Of a stretch of 64,000 bases of DNA, positions 1-8,118 are shown in pieces. A program made the translations under genes and the position numbers. The notes beneath the pieces were generated by a model that was not told where the DNA came from, did not search any database, and was given only the letters and a program-made list of their open reading frames with translations. The stretch is from contig NZ_JMIB01000023.1 of NCBI RefSeq assembly GCF_000695255.1, positions 62,001 to 126,000 on the forward strand, written 5' to 3'. The stretch comes from Photobacterium galatheae. Lineage in GTDB: Bacteria > Pseudomonadota > Gammaproteobacteria > Enterobacterales > Vibrionaceae. Positions within the stretch are counted from its first letter, which is position 1; every line of letters starts with the position of its first letter.

Positions 1-402
1 ATTCATCACGACACGTGGATAGCCAGAGCAAGAACCGATGCGAATATTCTGTGCTCTCAACGCAGCCACCACGTCCAGCGTGCCCGGAATTAAATTGGCA
101 TGCTCCGCCACCTTCGCCACCTGAAGCGGCATAAAAGTATGGTAAATCTTATCGATATCCTCTGTATTCATCGCCCGCCCGAACCGGTCTTGCCAGCGCG
201 CTGCGACTTCAGGTAATTCGCCGACGGCCTTGATATGATCCCATTTTCCCAGCCCCATAGGGACACGCGCTTCAGCCAGTGAGATCTCAAAATCGTACTC
301 GCGCCTGAAGGCTTCAACGAAAATAGTCGTGGGCGCAAAGGATCCAAAATCAACCACGGTACCGGCCCAGTCAAAAATGACGGCTTGAACTTGTTTTGTC
401 AT
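1..402 (-). CDS. phnX: Phosphonoacetaldehyde hydrolase (phosphonatase), N-terminal part
   Basis: Cytoplasmic HAD-superfamily enzyme that cleaves the C-P bond of phosphonoacetaldehyde to acetaldehyde and phosphate, the last step of AEP breakdown. The reading frame starts at the ATG at 402 and runs off the left edge, giving 134 residues. Residues 8-16 hold the HAD motif I (VIFDWAGTV), with the nucleophile Asp followed by Trp-Ala-Gly-Thr as in phosphonatases. The Arg-rich cap region and the SCSGYPR segment near the edge (motif II area, Ser/Gly) also fit PhnX. It lies 34 bp downstream of pbfA on the same strand and is probably the last gene of phnW-pbfA-phnX. The C-terminus with motifs III and IV is outside the window. 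Confidence 0.93.
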   Translation of the reverse strand, partial: MTKQVQAVIFDWAGTVVDFGSFAPTTIFVEAFRREYDFEISLAEARVPMGLGKWDHIKAVGELPEVAARWQDRFGRAMNTEDIDKIYHTFMPLQVAKVAEHANLIPGTLDVVAALRAQNIRIGSCSGYPRVVMN

Positions 403-436
403 GATCGTTCTCATCTGTTGATCTGGCTGACTCGTA

Positions 437-1834
437 TCAGCCAATTAAACCTTGATAATGTTGTTCGCAGGCTTCTGCAATTGCCTGCTCGACCCAGTCC
501 AAAGCCTGAGCCAGATCGTCGCGCAAAATGGTAAGCGGCGGACTGAGCTGAATGACATTCCCCTGTGACACCTTGAAGCTCAGCCCCAGCTCAAGACAGC
601 GATACATCACCTGCTCTGCGGCTGCAAAAGCACGCGCCTGCGTGGTTCTGTCTGTCACCAGTTCAATGCCCCAAAGCAAACCCATCCCGCGGACATCGCC
701 AATGATTGGCCATCGTGCTTTCATTGTGCGCAGCCTGCCAGACAGATAGGCCGCATCATCCTGCACTTTCGCCAGTAACTGTTGCTCTTCCATCACACGA
801 ATGGTCGCCAGCGCTGCCGCGCAACCTATCGGGCTTTTTTCATGGGTGTAATGTCCCAGAGAAACCTGAGCAGCCAGATTGTATTGATCCTTCGTCAACA
901 TGGCCGCCATCGGTACCACACCGCCGCCCAGACCTTTGCCAATACACAGAATATCCGGCTCGATGCCAAACGCCTGATGGGTAAACCAATGGCCAGTGCG
1001 GCCCATGCCATTCGGAATATCGTCAATGATCAACATGACATTGTGCCGATCGCAAATGTCACGCACCCGCTGCCAATAAGCCCGACTCGGCACCTGCACA
1101 TCGGTATTGCGGACGCCTTCTGCGATAAAAGCACCAATGCCGCCTTCTTTCTCAATCACGTATTCCAGGTAGTCGGCATAATGCAGGTCGGATCCATCCT
1201 GAGACGGCAAAGCACCGCGATAGCTCACCGGGGGCGGGATTCGTTCTACGCCAGCCATCAGTGGCCCCATCCCTTCGCGAAAACAGGCTTCCCCACCGAC
1301 AGAAATTGCATCCAGCGAAGCGCCATGAAAGGCATCCCACAACGACACCACTTTGTAATGACCCGTGATAAAACGCGCCAGCTTCAGGGCCATGCCGATC
1401 ACAGACGTTCCACCGGGAGCGAACAACACCCGGTTCAGCTCACCGCCCGCGATTGCTGTCAGCGCCTTCGCACAGTCGACTGCTGTCTGGTGCGTAAAAC
1501 GTCTTGGCGCGAAAGGCAACGTCGCGAGCTGGTTCTGAATGGCCGCCAAAACTTCAGGGTGTCCGTGCCCCAGCTGATGAACATTGTTGCCATGAAAGTC
1601 CATGTAACGTTTCCCGGCGACATCCGTCAGGTAGATCCCTTCAGCGCTTTCCAGTGCATCCAGACAGGGAGTAGACATGGCCTGATGCAAAAAGTAACGG
1701 CTGTCATCTTCCAGCAACGCCTGAGTTGCGGTATCAGAAATAGCGGCCGTCCAACGCTCACGGGACGGCGAAGTATTGGTATCACCTTCACAGGCCAGCG
1801 CGCGCTGGCTCAATGACGGCGCGTGTGTCTTCAT
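437..1834 (-). CDS. pbfA: (R)-1-hydroxy-2-aminoethylphosphonate ammonia-lyase, class-III aminotransferase fold
   Basis: PLP enzyme of the class-III aminotransferase fold, 465 residues. The PLP lysine is Lys300 in CIGKGLGGG, and the cofactor-ring acidic motif is [13 protein letters not shown], which departs from the usual DEVQTGFGRTG of transaminases. Position between phnW and phnX is the known context of PbfA, an ammonia-lyase that converts (R)-1-hydroxy-AEP to phosphonoacetaldehyde, the PhnX substrate. Its ATG overlaps the phnW stop as ATGA, so translation is probably coupled. The family assignment rests on fold plus context. A plain aminotransferase (omega-transaminase type) is the alternative, but phnW already supplies the AEP transaminase. 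Confidence 0.85.
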   Translation of the reverse strand: MKTHAPSLSQRALACEGDTNTSPSRERWTAAISDTATQALLEDDSRYFLHQAMSTPCLDALESAEGIYLTDVAGKRYMDFHGNNVHQLGHGHPEVLAAIQNQLATLPFAPRRFTHQTAVDCAKALTAIAGGELNRVLFAPGGTSVIGMALKLARFITGHYKVVSLWDAFHGASLDAISVGGEACFREGMGPLMAGVERIPPPVSYRGALPSQDGSDLHYADYLEYVIEKEGGIGAFIAEGVRNTDVQVPSRAYWQRVRDICDRHNVMLIIDDIPNGMGRTGHWFTHQAFGIEPDILCIGKGLGGGVVPMAAMLTKDQYNLAAQVSLGHYTHEKSPIGCAAALATIRVMEEQQLLAKVQDDAAYLSGRLRTMKARWPIIGDVRGMGLLWGIELVTDRTTQARAFAAAEQVMYRCLELGLSFKVSQGNVIQLSPPLTILRDDLAQALDWVEQAIAEACEQHYQGLIG

Positions 1835-2967
1835 GCCTGCACTCCTGTCTCAGCCGCTTCTGTTGTCCAGTACATTGAATCCGCAATGGCTTTCAGCAAG
1901 CGCTCAATATCGACAGGATGCACATCGCCAATATTGCCAATACGAAAACAGTCCGCATCCGAGACTTTACCGGGATAAATCACAAACCCTCTGGCTTTCA
2001 GACGGTCGTAAAATCGTTTGAAATTGTAAGACGGCGACTCAGGCGAATAGAAAGACGTAATGATGGGTGAATGCAATGCTTCATCCAGCAAGCAGGAAAA
2101 ACCGAGTTTCTGCATACCGGCTACCAGCATTGTCTGATTGGTATGATAGCGCTGATGACGGGCAGACACGCCGCCTTCCTGCGCCAGCTCAGTCAAGGCC
2201 TGTGCAAAGGCTCTGACGGTATGCGTCGGTGACGTAAAACGCCATTTACCGTGATTCACTTCCATACACTGCCATTGATCATAGAGATCCAGCGACACGG
2301 AACGCGCCCGCCCCTGACACCCCGCCAACAGCGCACTCCGGGCAATCACAAAGCCAAAGCCCGGAACACCCTGAATACACTTATTGGCCGAGCTGATCAG
2401 AAAATCAATGCCCAGTGCACCGATATCCATCGGGATACCGCCGAAACTGGACATCGCATCTAAAATCATGACTTTTCCAGCCGCTTTCACTCGCTGTGCG
2501 ACACTTTCAACCGGATTCAGCATGCCGGTCGTCGTTTCGCAATGCACCATCGCCACATGCGTAATGTCTGAATCGTCACGCAGTCTCTGATCCAGCACAT
2601 TTAAATCCGGCTGGCTGATTTCACCCAGATCCCAGTTCTGATGCGGAATATTCAGCACCTGTGCAATTTGTGCGATACGGGCACCGTAAGCCCCATTGTT
2701 GATCACCAGCAACTTGCCATCTGCCGGGATCACCGAGCCCAGTGTTGCCTCGACCGAAGCCGTCCCGCTGCCCTGCATGAGCACGCTGGTATAACCGCTG
2801 TGTGAGGTTGCGATCTCAACCAGCTGTTGGCGAATCTGCTGAACGACGTCCACATTGTAGTCATCATCCCAAGTGCACCAGTCCTGGAGCATCGCTTCAC
2901 GAACCGTCCGGGTTGTGGTTAAAGGGCCTGGAGTAAGCAGAAGATATTGATTCTCAGAATTAGCCAT
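1831..2967 (-). CDS. phnW: 2-aminoethylphosphonate:pyruvate transaminase
   Basis: Cytoplasmic PLP class-V transaminase that converts AEP and pyruvate into phosphonoacetaldehyde and alanine. The start is the ATG at 2967 (protein [19 protein letters not shown]), which has an AAAGG ribosome site six to eight bases upstream. A longer TTG-initiated form from 3000 would begin inside the operator region and lacks a ribosome site. Hallmarks are [10 protein letters not shown] at the N-terminus, GSGTASVEA for the cofactor phosphate, and SSANKCIQG with the Schiff-base lysine at about residue 196. It is the first gene of the leftward operon, and its stop overlaps the pbfA start. Confidence 0.95.
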   Translation of the reverse strand: MANSENQYLLLTPGPLTTTRTVREAMLQDWCTWDDDYNVDVVQQIRQQLVEIATSHSGYTSVLMQGSGTASVEATLGSVIPADGKLLVINNGAYGARIAQIAQVLNIPHQNWDLGEISQPDLNVLDQRLRDDSDITHVAMVHCETTTGMLNPVESVAQRVKAAGKVMILDAMSSFGGIPMDIGALGIDFLISSANKCIQGVPGFGFVIARSALLAGCQGRARSVSLDLYDQWQCMEVNHGKWRFTSPTHTVRAFAQALTELAQEGGVSARHQRYHTNQTMLVAGMQKLGFSCLLDEALHSPIITSFYSPESPSYNFKRFYDRLKARGFVIYPGKVSDADCFRIGNIGDVHPVDIERLLKAIADSMYWTTEAAETGVQA

Positions 2968-2979
2968 TGATTTACCTTT

Positions 2980-2991
2980 TGGACTAGACCA
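2980..2991 (-). promoter_or_regulatory. PhnR-type operator of phnW
   Basis: The 12-mer TGGACTAGACCA is an imperfect palindrome (TGG-N6-CCA) that ends 12 bp before the phnW ATG. Related sequences occur upstream of phnS (3196), phnT (4377) and the FAD oxidoreductase (23592). Assignment to PhnR is inference from the adjacent GntR-family gene and the shared motif. The site lies just downstream of the predicted phnW promoter, which fits repression. Confidence 0.7.
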
Positions 2992-3002
2992 GATTTTCAA
3001 TC

Positions 3003-3032
3003 ACTATAGCGGTGCCTGCTCAGCGCTGTAAA
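3003..3032 (-). promoter_or_regulatory. Sigma-70-type promoter of the phnW-pbfA-phnX operon
   Basis: On the minus strand TTTACA (3032-3027) and TATAGT (3008-3003) are separated by 18 bp. Transcription would start near 2996, directly ahead of the 2980-2991 operator, leaving a short leader with the phnW ribosome site. Predicted from the sequence only. Confidence 0.5.
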
Positions 3033-3131
3033 TGCGCAGCCTGAAGTCTTCACAAAAGTTTCATCTTAACGATTTTCGACAATTTTCCGTCTGAATTTGC
3101 GCTGAATCACGATCACACCATGCTCATCAAA

Positions 3132-3160
3132 CTGACATCGATGAATCATAGAATTGTCAT
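3132..3160 (+). promoter_or_regulatory. PhoB box (three half-sites) upstream of phnS
   Basis: Three heptamers recur with 4-bp gaps (11-bp period): CTGACAT, GAATCAT and TTGTCAT. They are degenerate copies of the PhoB half-site CTGTCAT; the first and last match 6 of 7 positions and the middle one is poorer. Ten bases after the last half-site lies TAGCAT (3171-3176), the right place for a -10 of a PhoB-dependent promoter. The phnT promoter has the same geometry. Confidence 0.5.
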
Positions 3161-3195
3161 AAAGGCCACCTAGCATCTTCCGTGTCGAACAAATC

Positions 3196-3207
3196 TGGTA
3201 CAGACCA
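3196..3207 (+). promoter_or_regulatory. PhnR-type operator of phnS
   Basis: TGGTACAGACCA, flanked by A/T (sequence CTGGTACAGACCAAAT), sits about 20 bp downstream of the putative -10 and 22 bp before the phnS ATG. It is a member of the TGG-N6-CCA set shared by phnW, phnT and the distant FAD gene. Confidence 0.7.
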
Positions 3208-3229
3208 AATCAACGTGTAGGATGAATTT

Positions 3230-4243
3230 ATGAAAAAGACATGGCTTGTTGCGCCACTCACTGCCCTGATGGCTTTGAACGCTTCTCAGGTATTTGCCGC
3301 TCAAGAGCTGACGGTTTATACAGCCTTTGAAACGGACATGCTGGCGAAATTCAAAAACGGTTTTGAGAAAGCCAACCCGGATATCAAAATCAAATGGGTT
3401 CGCGATTCAACCGGGATCATGACCGCCAAGCTGCTGGCTGAAAAAGGTAACCCGCGTGCAGATGTCGTCTGGGGACTGGCCGGTTCTTCCATGGCACTGC
3501 TCAAAGAAGAAGGCGTGCTGAAGCCTTATCAGCCGAAAGGTCTGAATAAAATTCACGCCAACCTGATCGACCCGCAAGCAAATCCAGCCTGGTTTGGGAA
3601 CGACGCCTTCTTCAACGCGGTTTGCTTTAACGAAAAAGTTGCCAAGCAGCTTGGCCTGAGCAAGCCCGCTTCCTGGGAAGATCTGCTGAAACCTGAGTAC
3701 AAAGGCCATATTGCGATGCCGAACCCAGCCTCTTCCGGCACAGGGTACATGCAGGTTTCCGCCTGGCTGCAATCCATGGGCGATCAAAAAGGCTGGGAAT
3801 ACATGACTCAGCTGGATCAAAACATTGCACATTACACCCATTCAGGTTCTAAACCTTGTGTTCAGGCGGGCATGGGTGAAGTCGCGATTGGTATTTCCAT
3901 GGCAATTCGTGGTGCCAAGCTGAAATCTCAGGGTGCGCCAATCGATATCATTCTGCCGAAAGGCGGTGTGGGCTGGGAAGCCGAAGCGGTGGGTCTGGTC
4001 AATCCACAGTCTGATGCGGCAAAACGTCTGGTTGACTGGTCTCTGTCGAAAGAAGCGAACAGACTGTACAACGAATTCTACCCGGTTGTCGGTCGTAAAG
4101 ACGTAAACAAACCCGTGAAAAACTACCCGAATGTTCAGCAAGCCATGGTGAAAATGGACTTTTCTAAAATGGCGGTCAGTCGTGAAGATGTGCTGAAGAC
4201 CTGGTCGGATAAATTCGACGCGAAGTCTGAACCACGCTCGTAA
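3230..4243 (+). CDS. phnS: 2-aminoethylphosphonate ABC transporter, periplasmic binding protein
   Basis: Periplasmic solute-binding protein of the iron(III)/polyamine-like class, 337 residues, which captures AEP for the PhnT/PhnU transporter. A cleavable signal peptide is clear (MKKTWLVAPLTALMALNASQVFA, about 23 residues, cleavage before AQELTVYTAF). The mature chain carries the ELTVYTAFETD start and the NPRADVVWGLAGSSMALL segment typical of this group. The ATG is preceded by AGGA eight bases upstream. The gene has its own PhoB/PhnR-type promoter and is closed by a strong terminator at 4266-4293, so it can be made in excess over the membrane components. The substrate is inferred from the phnW/phnX context. 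Confidence 0.88.
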   Translation: MKKTWLVAPLTALMALNASQVFAAQELTVYTAFETDMLAKFKNGFEKANPDIKIKWVRDSTGIMTAKLLAEKGNPRADVVWGLAGSSMALLKEEGVLKPYQPKGLNKIHANLIDPQANPAWFGNDAFFNAVCFNEKVAKQLGLSKPASWEDLLKPEYKGHIAMPNPASSGTGYMQVSAWLQSMGDQKGWEYMTQLDQNIAHYTHSGSKPCVQAGMGEVAIGISMAIRGAKLKSQGAPIDIILPKGGVGWEAEAVGLVNPQSDAAKRLVDWSLSKEANRLYNEFYPVVGRKDVNKPVKNYPNVQQAMVKMDFSKMAVSREDVLKTWSDKFDAKSEPRS

Positions 4244-4265
4244 CCTCAGGCTTAGACTATTTTTC

Positions 4266-4293
4266 AAGGCAACCTGTCCGGGTTGCCTTTTTC
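4266..4293 (+). terminator. Intrinsic terminator after phnS
   Basis: AAGGCAACC and GGTTGCCTT pair perfectly around the loop TGTCCG and are followed by a run of T (CTTTTTC). It separates phnS from phnT transcriptionally. Confidence 0.85.
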
Positions 4294-4342
4294 TGTTTCT
4301 GGTCGCATGAGCCATCACCGCTGTCTTCTGATCGTCAAGCTT

Positions 4343-4376
4343 CTGTCATTGAAGTGTCATCCACCCGGACTAAATT
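4343..4376 (+). promoter_or_regulatory. PhoB box and -10 element of the phnT promoter
   Basis: CTGTCAT (4343-4349), a 4-bp gap TGAA, and GTGTCAT (4354-4360) match the PhoB consensus tandem at 13 of 14 positions. Exactly 10 bp later is TAAATT (4371-4376), a good -10 hexamer. No good -35 is present, as expected for a PhoB-activated promoter. This is the best regulatory site in the window and ties AEP uptake to phosphate starvation. Confidence 0.8.
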
Positions 4377-4390
4377 TGGTATATACCAAA
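4375..4390 (+). promoter_or_regulatory. PhnR-type operator of phnT, perfect palindrome
   Basis: TTTGGTATATACCAAA is a perfect 16-bp palindrome containing the core TGGTATATACCA (4377-4388). It overlaps the last bases of the predicted -10, so bound repressor would block RNA polymerase. It lies 18 bp ahead of the phnT ATG. Confidence 0.78.
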
Positions 4391-4408
4391 TAGAGAGTCA
4401 CTGTTGCT

Positions 4409-5485
4409 ATGGAAACTTACCTGAAAATCTCACACGTCGGTAAACAGTTTGGGCAGTTTACCGCCCTGAAAAACATCTCGTTAGACATCAATCAAGGCGA
4501 GTTCATTTGTTTTCTGGGGCCATCGGGCTGCGGTAAAACCACGCTGTTGCGGGCCATTGCCGGGCTGGATCTGGCAAGCTCGGGCACCATCGAACAAGCA
4601 GGACGGGATATCACTTTCCTGCCGCCGGAAAAACGCGATTTCGGCATTGTGTTCCAATCCTATGCGCTGTTCCCGAATCTGACCGTGAGTGAAAACCTGA
4701 GCCTTGGTTTACGAAATCAGGGAAAATCATTGTCTGAAGTCGATGCTATTGTCAGCCAGTGGCTGGAGACGATCGCACTGCCCGATGCCGGCCACAAATA
4801 CCCCAACCAGCTTTCCGGCGGACAACAACAGCGTGTTGCTCTGGCCCGTGCCTTATCATTATCGCCAGGATTATTACTGCTTGATGAACCCCTCTCGGCT
4901 CTGGATGCAAAGGTACGTGCACATCTGCGTGAAGAAATTCGCCGCCTGCAACGCCAGTTGGGAATTACCACCATCATGGTGACCCATGATCAGGAAGAAG
5001 CGCTGGCGATGGCAGATCGTATTGTGGTCATGAACCACGGCTGTATCGAGCAGGTTGGCACACCTCAGGAAATTTATCAGCACCCGGCATCCCGATTTGT
5101 TGCGGAGTTCGTCGGCCAGATGAATTTCCTGCCGGCCTCGGTCGTCAGCGAACATCAAATGCGGATCGGAGAATCGTTACTGCCGCTGCCTGCCGCTGAA
5201 TTCACACGCGGAGAACAAGTGGAGCTGGGCCTGCGTCCGGAAGATTTGCACTTTCTGCCCCCCGGACAGCAAAGTGAAAGCAGCCTGCTCGTTCAGGTCG
5301 AAGATCTTGAATTTCAGGGGACTTTCATGCGTGCAGACTGCAAGCTGCAGGGCGCCCACCAGCTTCCGATGATTAAAGTGGATGTGCCAATTCGTGAAAT
5401 CCGGAATTTGGGTCTGAGCCGGGGCCACTACCTGCACCTGCACATTGCTGAAAAGCACACCCAGATTTACCGTCAGAGCCAATAA
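4409..5485 (+). CDS. phnT: 2-aminoethylphosphonate ABC transporter, ATP-binding protein
   Basis: Cytoplasmic ATPase of the AEP importer, 358 residues. The ABC domain spans about residues 1-235 with Walker A GPSGCGKTT, Q-loop FQSYALFPNLT, signature LSGGQQQRVALARAL, Walker B LLLLDEPLSALD and switch MVTHDQEEAL. A C-terminal TOBE-like regulatory domain follows (LGLRPEDLHFLP). It is the first gene of a phnT-phnU unit with its own PhoB and PhnR-type sites and lies 14 bp upstream of phnU. Paralogues of this subfamily handle polyamines, iron or phosphonates; the phosphonate role comes from context. Confidence 0.92.
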   Translation: METYLKISHVGKQFGQFTALKNISLDINQGEFICFLGPSGCGKTTLLRAIAGLDLASSGTIEQAGRDITFLPPEKRDFGIVFQSYALFPNLTVSENLSLGLRNQGKSLSEVDAIVSQWLETIALPDAGHKYPNQLSGGQQQRVALARALSLSPGLLLLDEPLSALDAKVRAHLREEIRRLQRQLGITTIMVTHDQEEALAMADRIVVMNHGCIEQVGTPQEIYQHPASRFVAEFVGQMNFLPASVVSEHQMRIGESLLPLPAAEFTRGEQVELGLRPEDLHFLPPGQQSESSLLVQVEDLEFQGTFMRADCKLQGAHQLPMIKVDVPIREIRNLGLSRGHYLHLHIAEKHTQIYRQSQ

Positions 5486-5499
5486 ACAGGACATCCGCC

Positions 5500-7254
5500 A
5501 TGACTCAACTGACCCAACCGCACGGTACCAATTCATCCGGAGCACCGGCCGGAACTTCAGCCGGTTTCATGCAATCCGTATCCCGGTTCCGGCACAGCCT
5601 CGGCCGCGATAATCTGACGCTGGGTACACTTCTGGTTGTATGTACCGGCTTGATGAGCCTCTTCATTGTGGCTCCCTTGCTGGCAATGCTGCAAAAAAGT
5701 GTTCAGGATGCTGACGGTGCATTTGTCGGCATGGCGAATTTCACGGCGTATTTTGCTTCTCCTTCGCTATGGTTGTCGCTGCAAAACACCCTCCTGATTG
5801 GCGCTGTCGTGACTGGCTTTGTGGGTGTGCTGGCCTTTGGTTACGCCTATGCCCTCACCCGAAGTTGTATGCCATTCAAAGGCCTCTTTACCGTGATGGG
5901 TTCAGCGCCGATTCTGGCACCCTCGCTGCTGCCCGCGATCAGTCTGATTTATCTGTTTGGCAATCAGGGCATCGCCAAAGAACTGCTCATGGGACACAGT
6001 ATTTACGGCCCGATAGGCATCGCGATCGGCCTGATATTCTGGACCTTTCCACACGCCCTGATGATTGTGACAACATCCCTAAAAACTTCAGATGCGAGAC
6101 TCTATGAAGCGGCAAAAGCACTGAACACTTCCCCGGTTCGTACCTTCTTTCTGGTGACCCTGCCGGGTGCAAAATACGGACTCATCAGCGCATTGATCGT
6201 GGTCTTTACCCTGGTCGTGTGCGACTTCGGCGTCCCGAAAGTGATCGGCGGACAATATAACGTGCTCGCAACCGACATCTTCAAGCAAGTGGTTGGCCAG
6301 CAAAACTTTGCCATGGGCGCAGTGACTTCTGTGGTCTTACTCTTGCCTGCGCTGTTCGCTTTTGTTGGCGATCGCTGGGTCCAGAAAAAGCAACAAAACC
6401 TGTTTGATGCCCGTTCTGTAGCGTACCAGCCTGAACCCAACCGGATTCGCGATGGCCTGTGCCTGCTGTTTTGCTCCCTGATTGCCCTTGCGGTTTTAAC
6501 CGTAATTGGCATGGCAGTCTACGGTTCACTGGTCACGTTCTGGCCCTGGAATACGACGCTGAGTCTGAACAACTACAACTTTGCCGAATTCAGCACTTAC
6601 GGCTGGGCACCTTATTTCAACTCACTCAAACTGGCAGCAGGTGTGGCTATCGTGGGCACTCTGGTGATTTTCACCTGCGCATACTGTATTGAGAAAGGAC
6701 GCAGCTTCGCGCCCTTACGGCACCTGATGCAAATGCTGGCAATTTTGCCCATGGCCGTACCGGGCATGGTCTTAGGTCTGGGATATATTTTCTTTTTTAA
6801 TCAGACTGATAACCCCCTTTCCTGGCTGTATGGCACCCTCACCATCCTGGTCGTGAATACTGTGGCTCACTATTATACCGTCGGCCATATGACAGCAGTC
6901 ACTGCACTGAAGCAATTACCGGCTGAGATAGAAGCCATTTCAGCCTCGTTAAATGTGCCTCAGTTCAAAACGTTCCTGAAGGTCACAGTGCCGGTCTGTA
7001 TGCCCGCCATTCTGGAGATTGCCGCCTATCTCTTCATGAATGCGATGACCACAACATCAGCCATCGTTTTTCTCTATGCGACCGACACCCTACCTGCATC
7101 CGTTTCTGTGCTGAATATGGATGACGCGGGACAAACCGGGCCTGCAGCAGCGATGGCTGTGATGATTCTGATCACAGCAGCCGCCGTGAAGCTTCTTCAT
7201 GTCGGTGCAAATCGACTCAGTGATCAATACACCCAGGCATGGCGAAAACGCTGA
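5500..7254 (+). CDS. phnU: 2-aminoethylphosphonate ABC transporter, fused permease
   Basis: Inner-membrane permease of 584 residues in which two binding-protein-dependent transport domains are fused in one chain. Each half has about six hydrophobic segments and an EAA-type loop: YEAAKALNTSPVRTF in the first half, and EAISASLNVPQFKTF in the second. The fusion means no separate phnV is needed. The ATG has an AGGACA site upstream and follows phnT by 14 bp. The hydrophilic N-terminus is Ser/Thr/Gly-rich (to about residue 40). Fused permeases also occur in iron transporters; the neighbours decide the substrate here. Confidence 0.88.
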   Translation: MTQLTQPHGTNSSGAPAGTSAGFMQSVSRFRHSLGRDNLTLGTLLVVCTGLMSLFIVAPLLAMLQKSVQDADGAFVGMANFTAYFASPSLWLSLQNTLLIGAVVTGFVGVLAFGYAYALTRSCMPFKGLFTVMGSAPILAPSLLPAISLIYLFGNQGIAKELLMGHSIYGPIGIAIGLIFWTFPHALMIVTTSLKTSDARLYEAAKALNTSPVRTFFLVTLPGAKYGLISALIVVFTLVVCDFGVPKVIGGQYNVLATDIFKQVVGQQNFAMGAVTSVVLLLPALFAFVGDRWVQKKQQNLFDARSVAYQPEPNRIRDGLCLLFCSLIALAVLTVIGMAVYGSLVTFWPWNTTLSLNNYNFAEFSTYGWAPYFNSLKLAAGVAIVGTLVIFTCAYCIEKGRSFAPLRHLMQMLAILPMAVPGMVLGLGYIFFFNQTDNPLSWLYGTLTILVVNTVAHYYTVGHMTAVTALKQLPAEIEAISASLNVPQFKTFLKVTVPVCMPAILEIAAYLFMNAMTTTSAIVFLYATDTLPASVSVLNMDDAGQTGPAAAMAVMILITAAAVKLLHVGANRLSDQYTQAWRKR

Positions 7255-7305
7255 ACGTTCTTTATGCTAATGACGCCACGTGATTAGCCTTATATCATAG
7301 CGATC

Positions 7306-7316
7306 TGGCTGAGCCA
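7306..7316. promoter_or_regulatory. Short palindrome ahead of phnR
   Basis: TGGCTGAGCCA, a perfect inverted repeat around one central base, lies 28 bp before the phnR start. It differs from the TGG-N6-CCA operators in its inner bases (GCT/AGC) and length, so it may be an unrelated or degenerate autoregulatory site. Confidence 0.25.
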
Positions 7317-7344
7317 TTTTGCAGCCGGTAACAGGACAGAAACA

Positions 7345-8043
7345 GTGCAATATTTAAAAATCATGGAAGCCATCAACGAGCAGATTGATGCCGGGCTACT
7401 CAGCGGTGGGCATAAACTGCCGGCTGAACGTAAGCTCGCGGAGTCATTCAGTACCACGCGCGTCACCCTGCGTGAATCACTGGCTTTATTGGAAGCGGAA
7501 GGCAAGCTCTATCGTGAAGATCGCCGCGGCTGGTTTGTGTCGCCAGACCCTTTACGATACGACCCGACTTATACCACCGACTTCCCCGCCATGGCGAAAG
7601 CACAAGGCCGAACACCACGGTCTGAGTTGTTGTCGGCCAAAAGAGTACCGGCCAGCCGACGGGCAGCATCATTACTGAATGTCAAACCACTGACAGAAGT
7701 CTACCGAATCGACCGGCTTCGCTTTCTCGATGAACGCCCTGTGGTTGTGGTCACAAACTTTATTTCACCGCGCCACTTTCCGGATCTGTTCAAGCACAAT
7801 ATTACGGACTCGCTGACATCGACTTATCGCGAACAGTATGGCGTGATCTATTCAAAAACTCAGTTCAGAGTCCGCTCTACGTCTTTGATGGCCGATACGG
7901 CCCATCACCTGCGTGCAACCTCTGGCACACCGGCCATGTTTGTTGAGCGAATCAACTATGACCAGCATGGCAACCTGATTGACTGCGATCTCGAATACTG
8001 GCGTCATGATGCGATTTTAATTGAATCGACGGCGACAATATAA
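7345..8043 (+). CDS. phnR: GntR-family regulator of phosphonate utilisation
   Basis: DNA-binding regulator of 232 residues in the HutC-like GntR subfamily. The N-terminal winged helix (about residues 8-70) includes LPAERKLAESFSTTRVTLRE, the standard GntR recognition helix. A UTRA ligand-binding domain follows from about 80 to 225 (EVYRIDRLRF, VERINYD). The GTG at 7345 is taken as the start because AGGA lies nine bases upstream and the extra residues (MQYLKI) begin the first helix; an in-frame ATG at 7363 is the alternative. It most likely binds the TGG-N6-CCA sites at phnW, phnS and phnT. The ligand is probably AEP or a derivative (inference). Confidence 0.88.
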   Translation: MQYLKIMEAINEQIDAGLLSGGHKLPAERKLAESFSTTRVTLRESLALLEAEGKLYREDRRGWFVSPDPLRYDPTYTTDFPAMAKAQGRTPRSELLSAKRVPASRRAASLLNVKPLTEVYRIDRLRFLDERPVVVVTNFISPRHFPDLFKHNITDSLTSTYREQYGVIYSKTQFRVRSTSLMADTAHHLRATSGTPAMFVERINYDQHGNLIDCDLEYWRHDAILIESTATI

Positions 8044-8067
8044 TTTCCCGGTCATGTCTCTGAAAAC

Positions 8068-8094
8068 AATAAAGGCGCTCACTGCGCCTTTATT
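8068..8094. terminator. Bidirectional terminator between phnR and the PEP-CTERM gene
   Basis: AATAAAGGCGC and GCGCCTTTATT form an 11-bp perfect stem around the loop TCACT. AT-rich ends give short T tracts on both strands, and the flanking genes converge here. Confidence 0.85.
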
Positions 8095-8118
8095 CTTATT
8101 GCAACTGACATTGCCAGA

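Noticed and set aside
782..1816. Long plus-strand open frame (344 codons) antisense to pbfA
   Set aside because: It lies entirely inside the well supported pbfA gene on the other strand, has no ribosome site and its product looks like no protein family.
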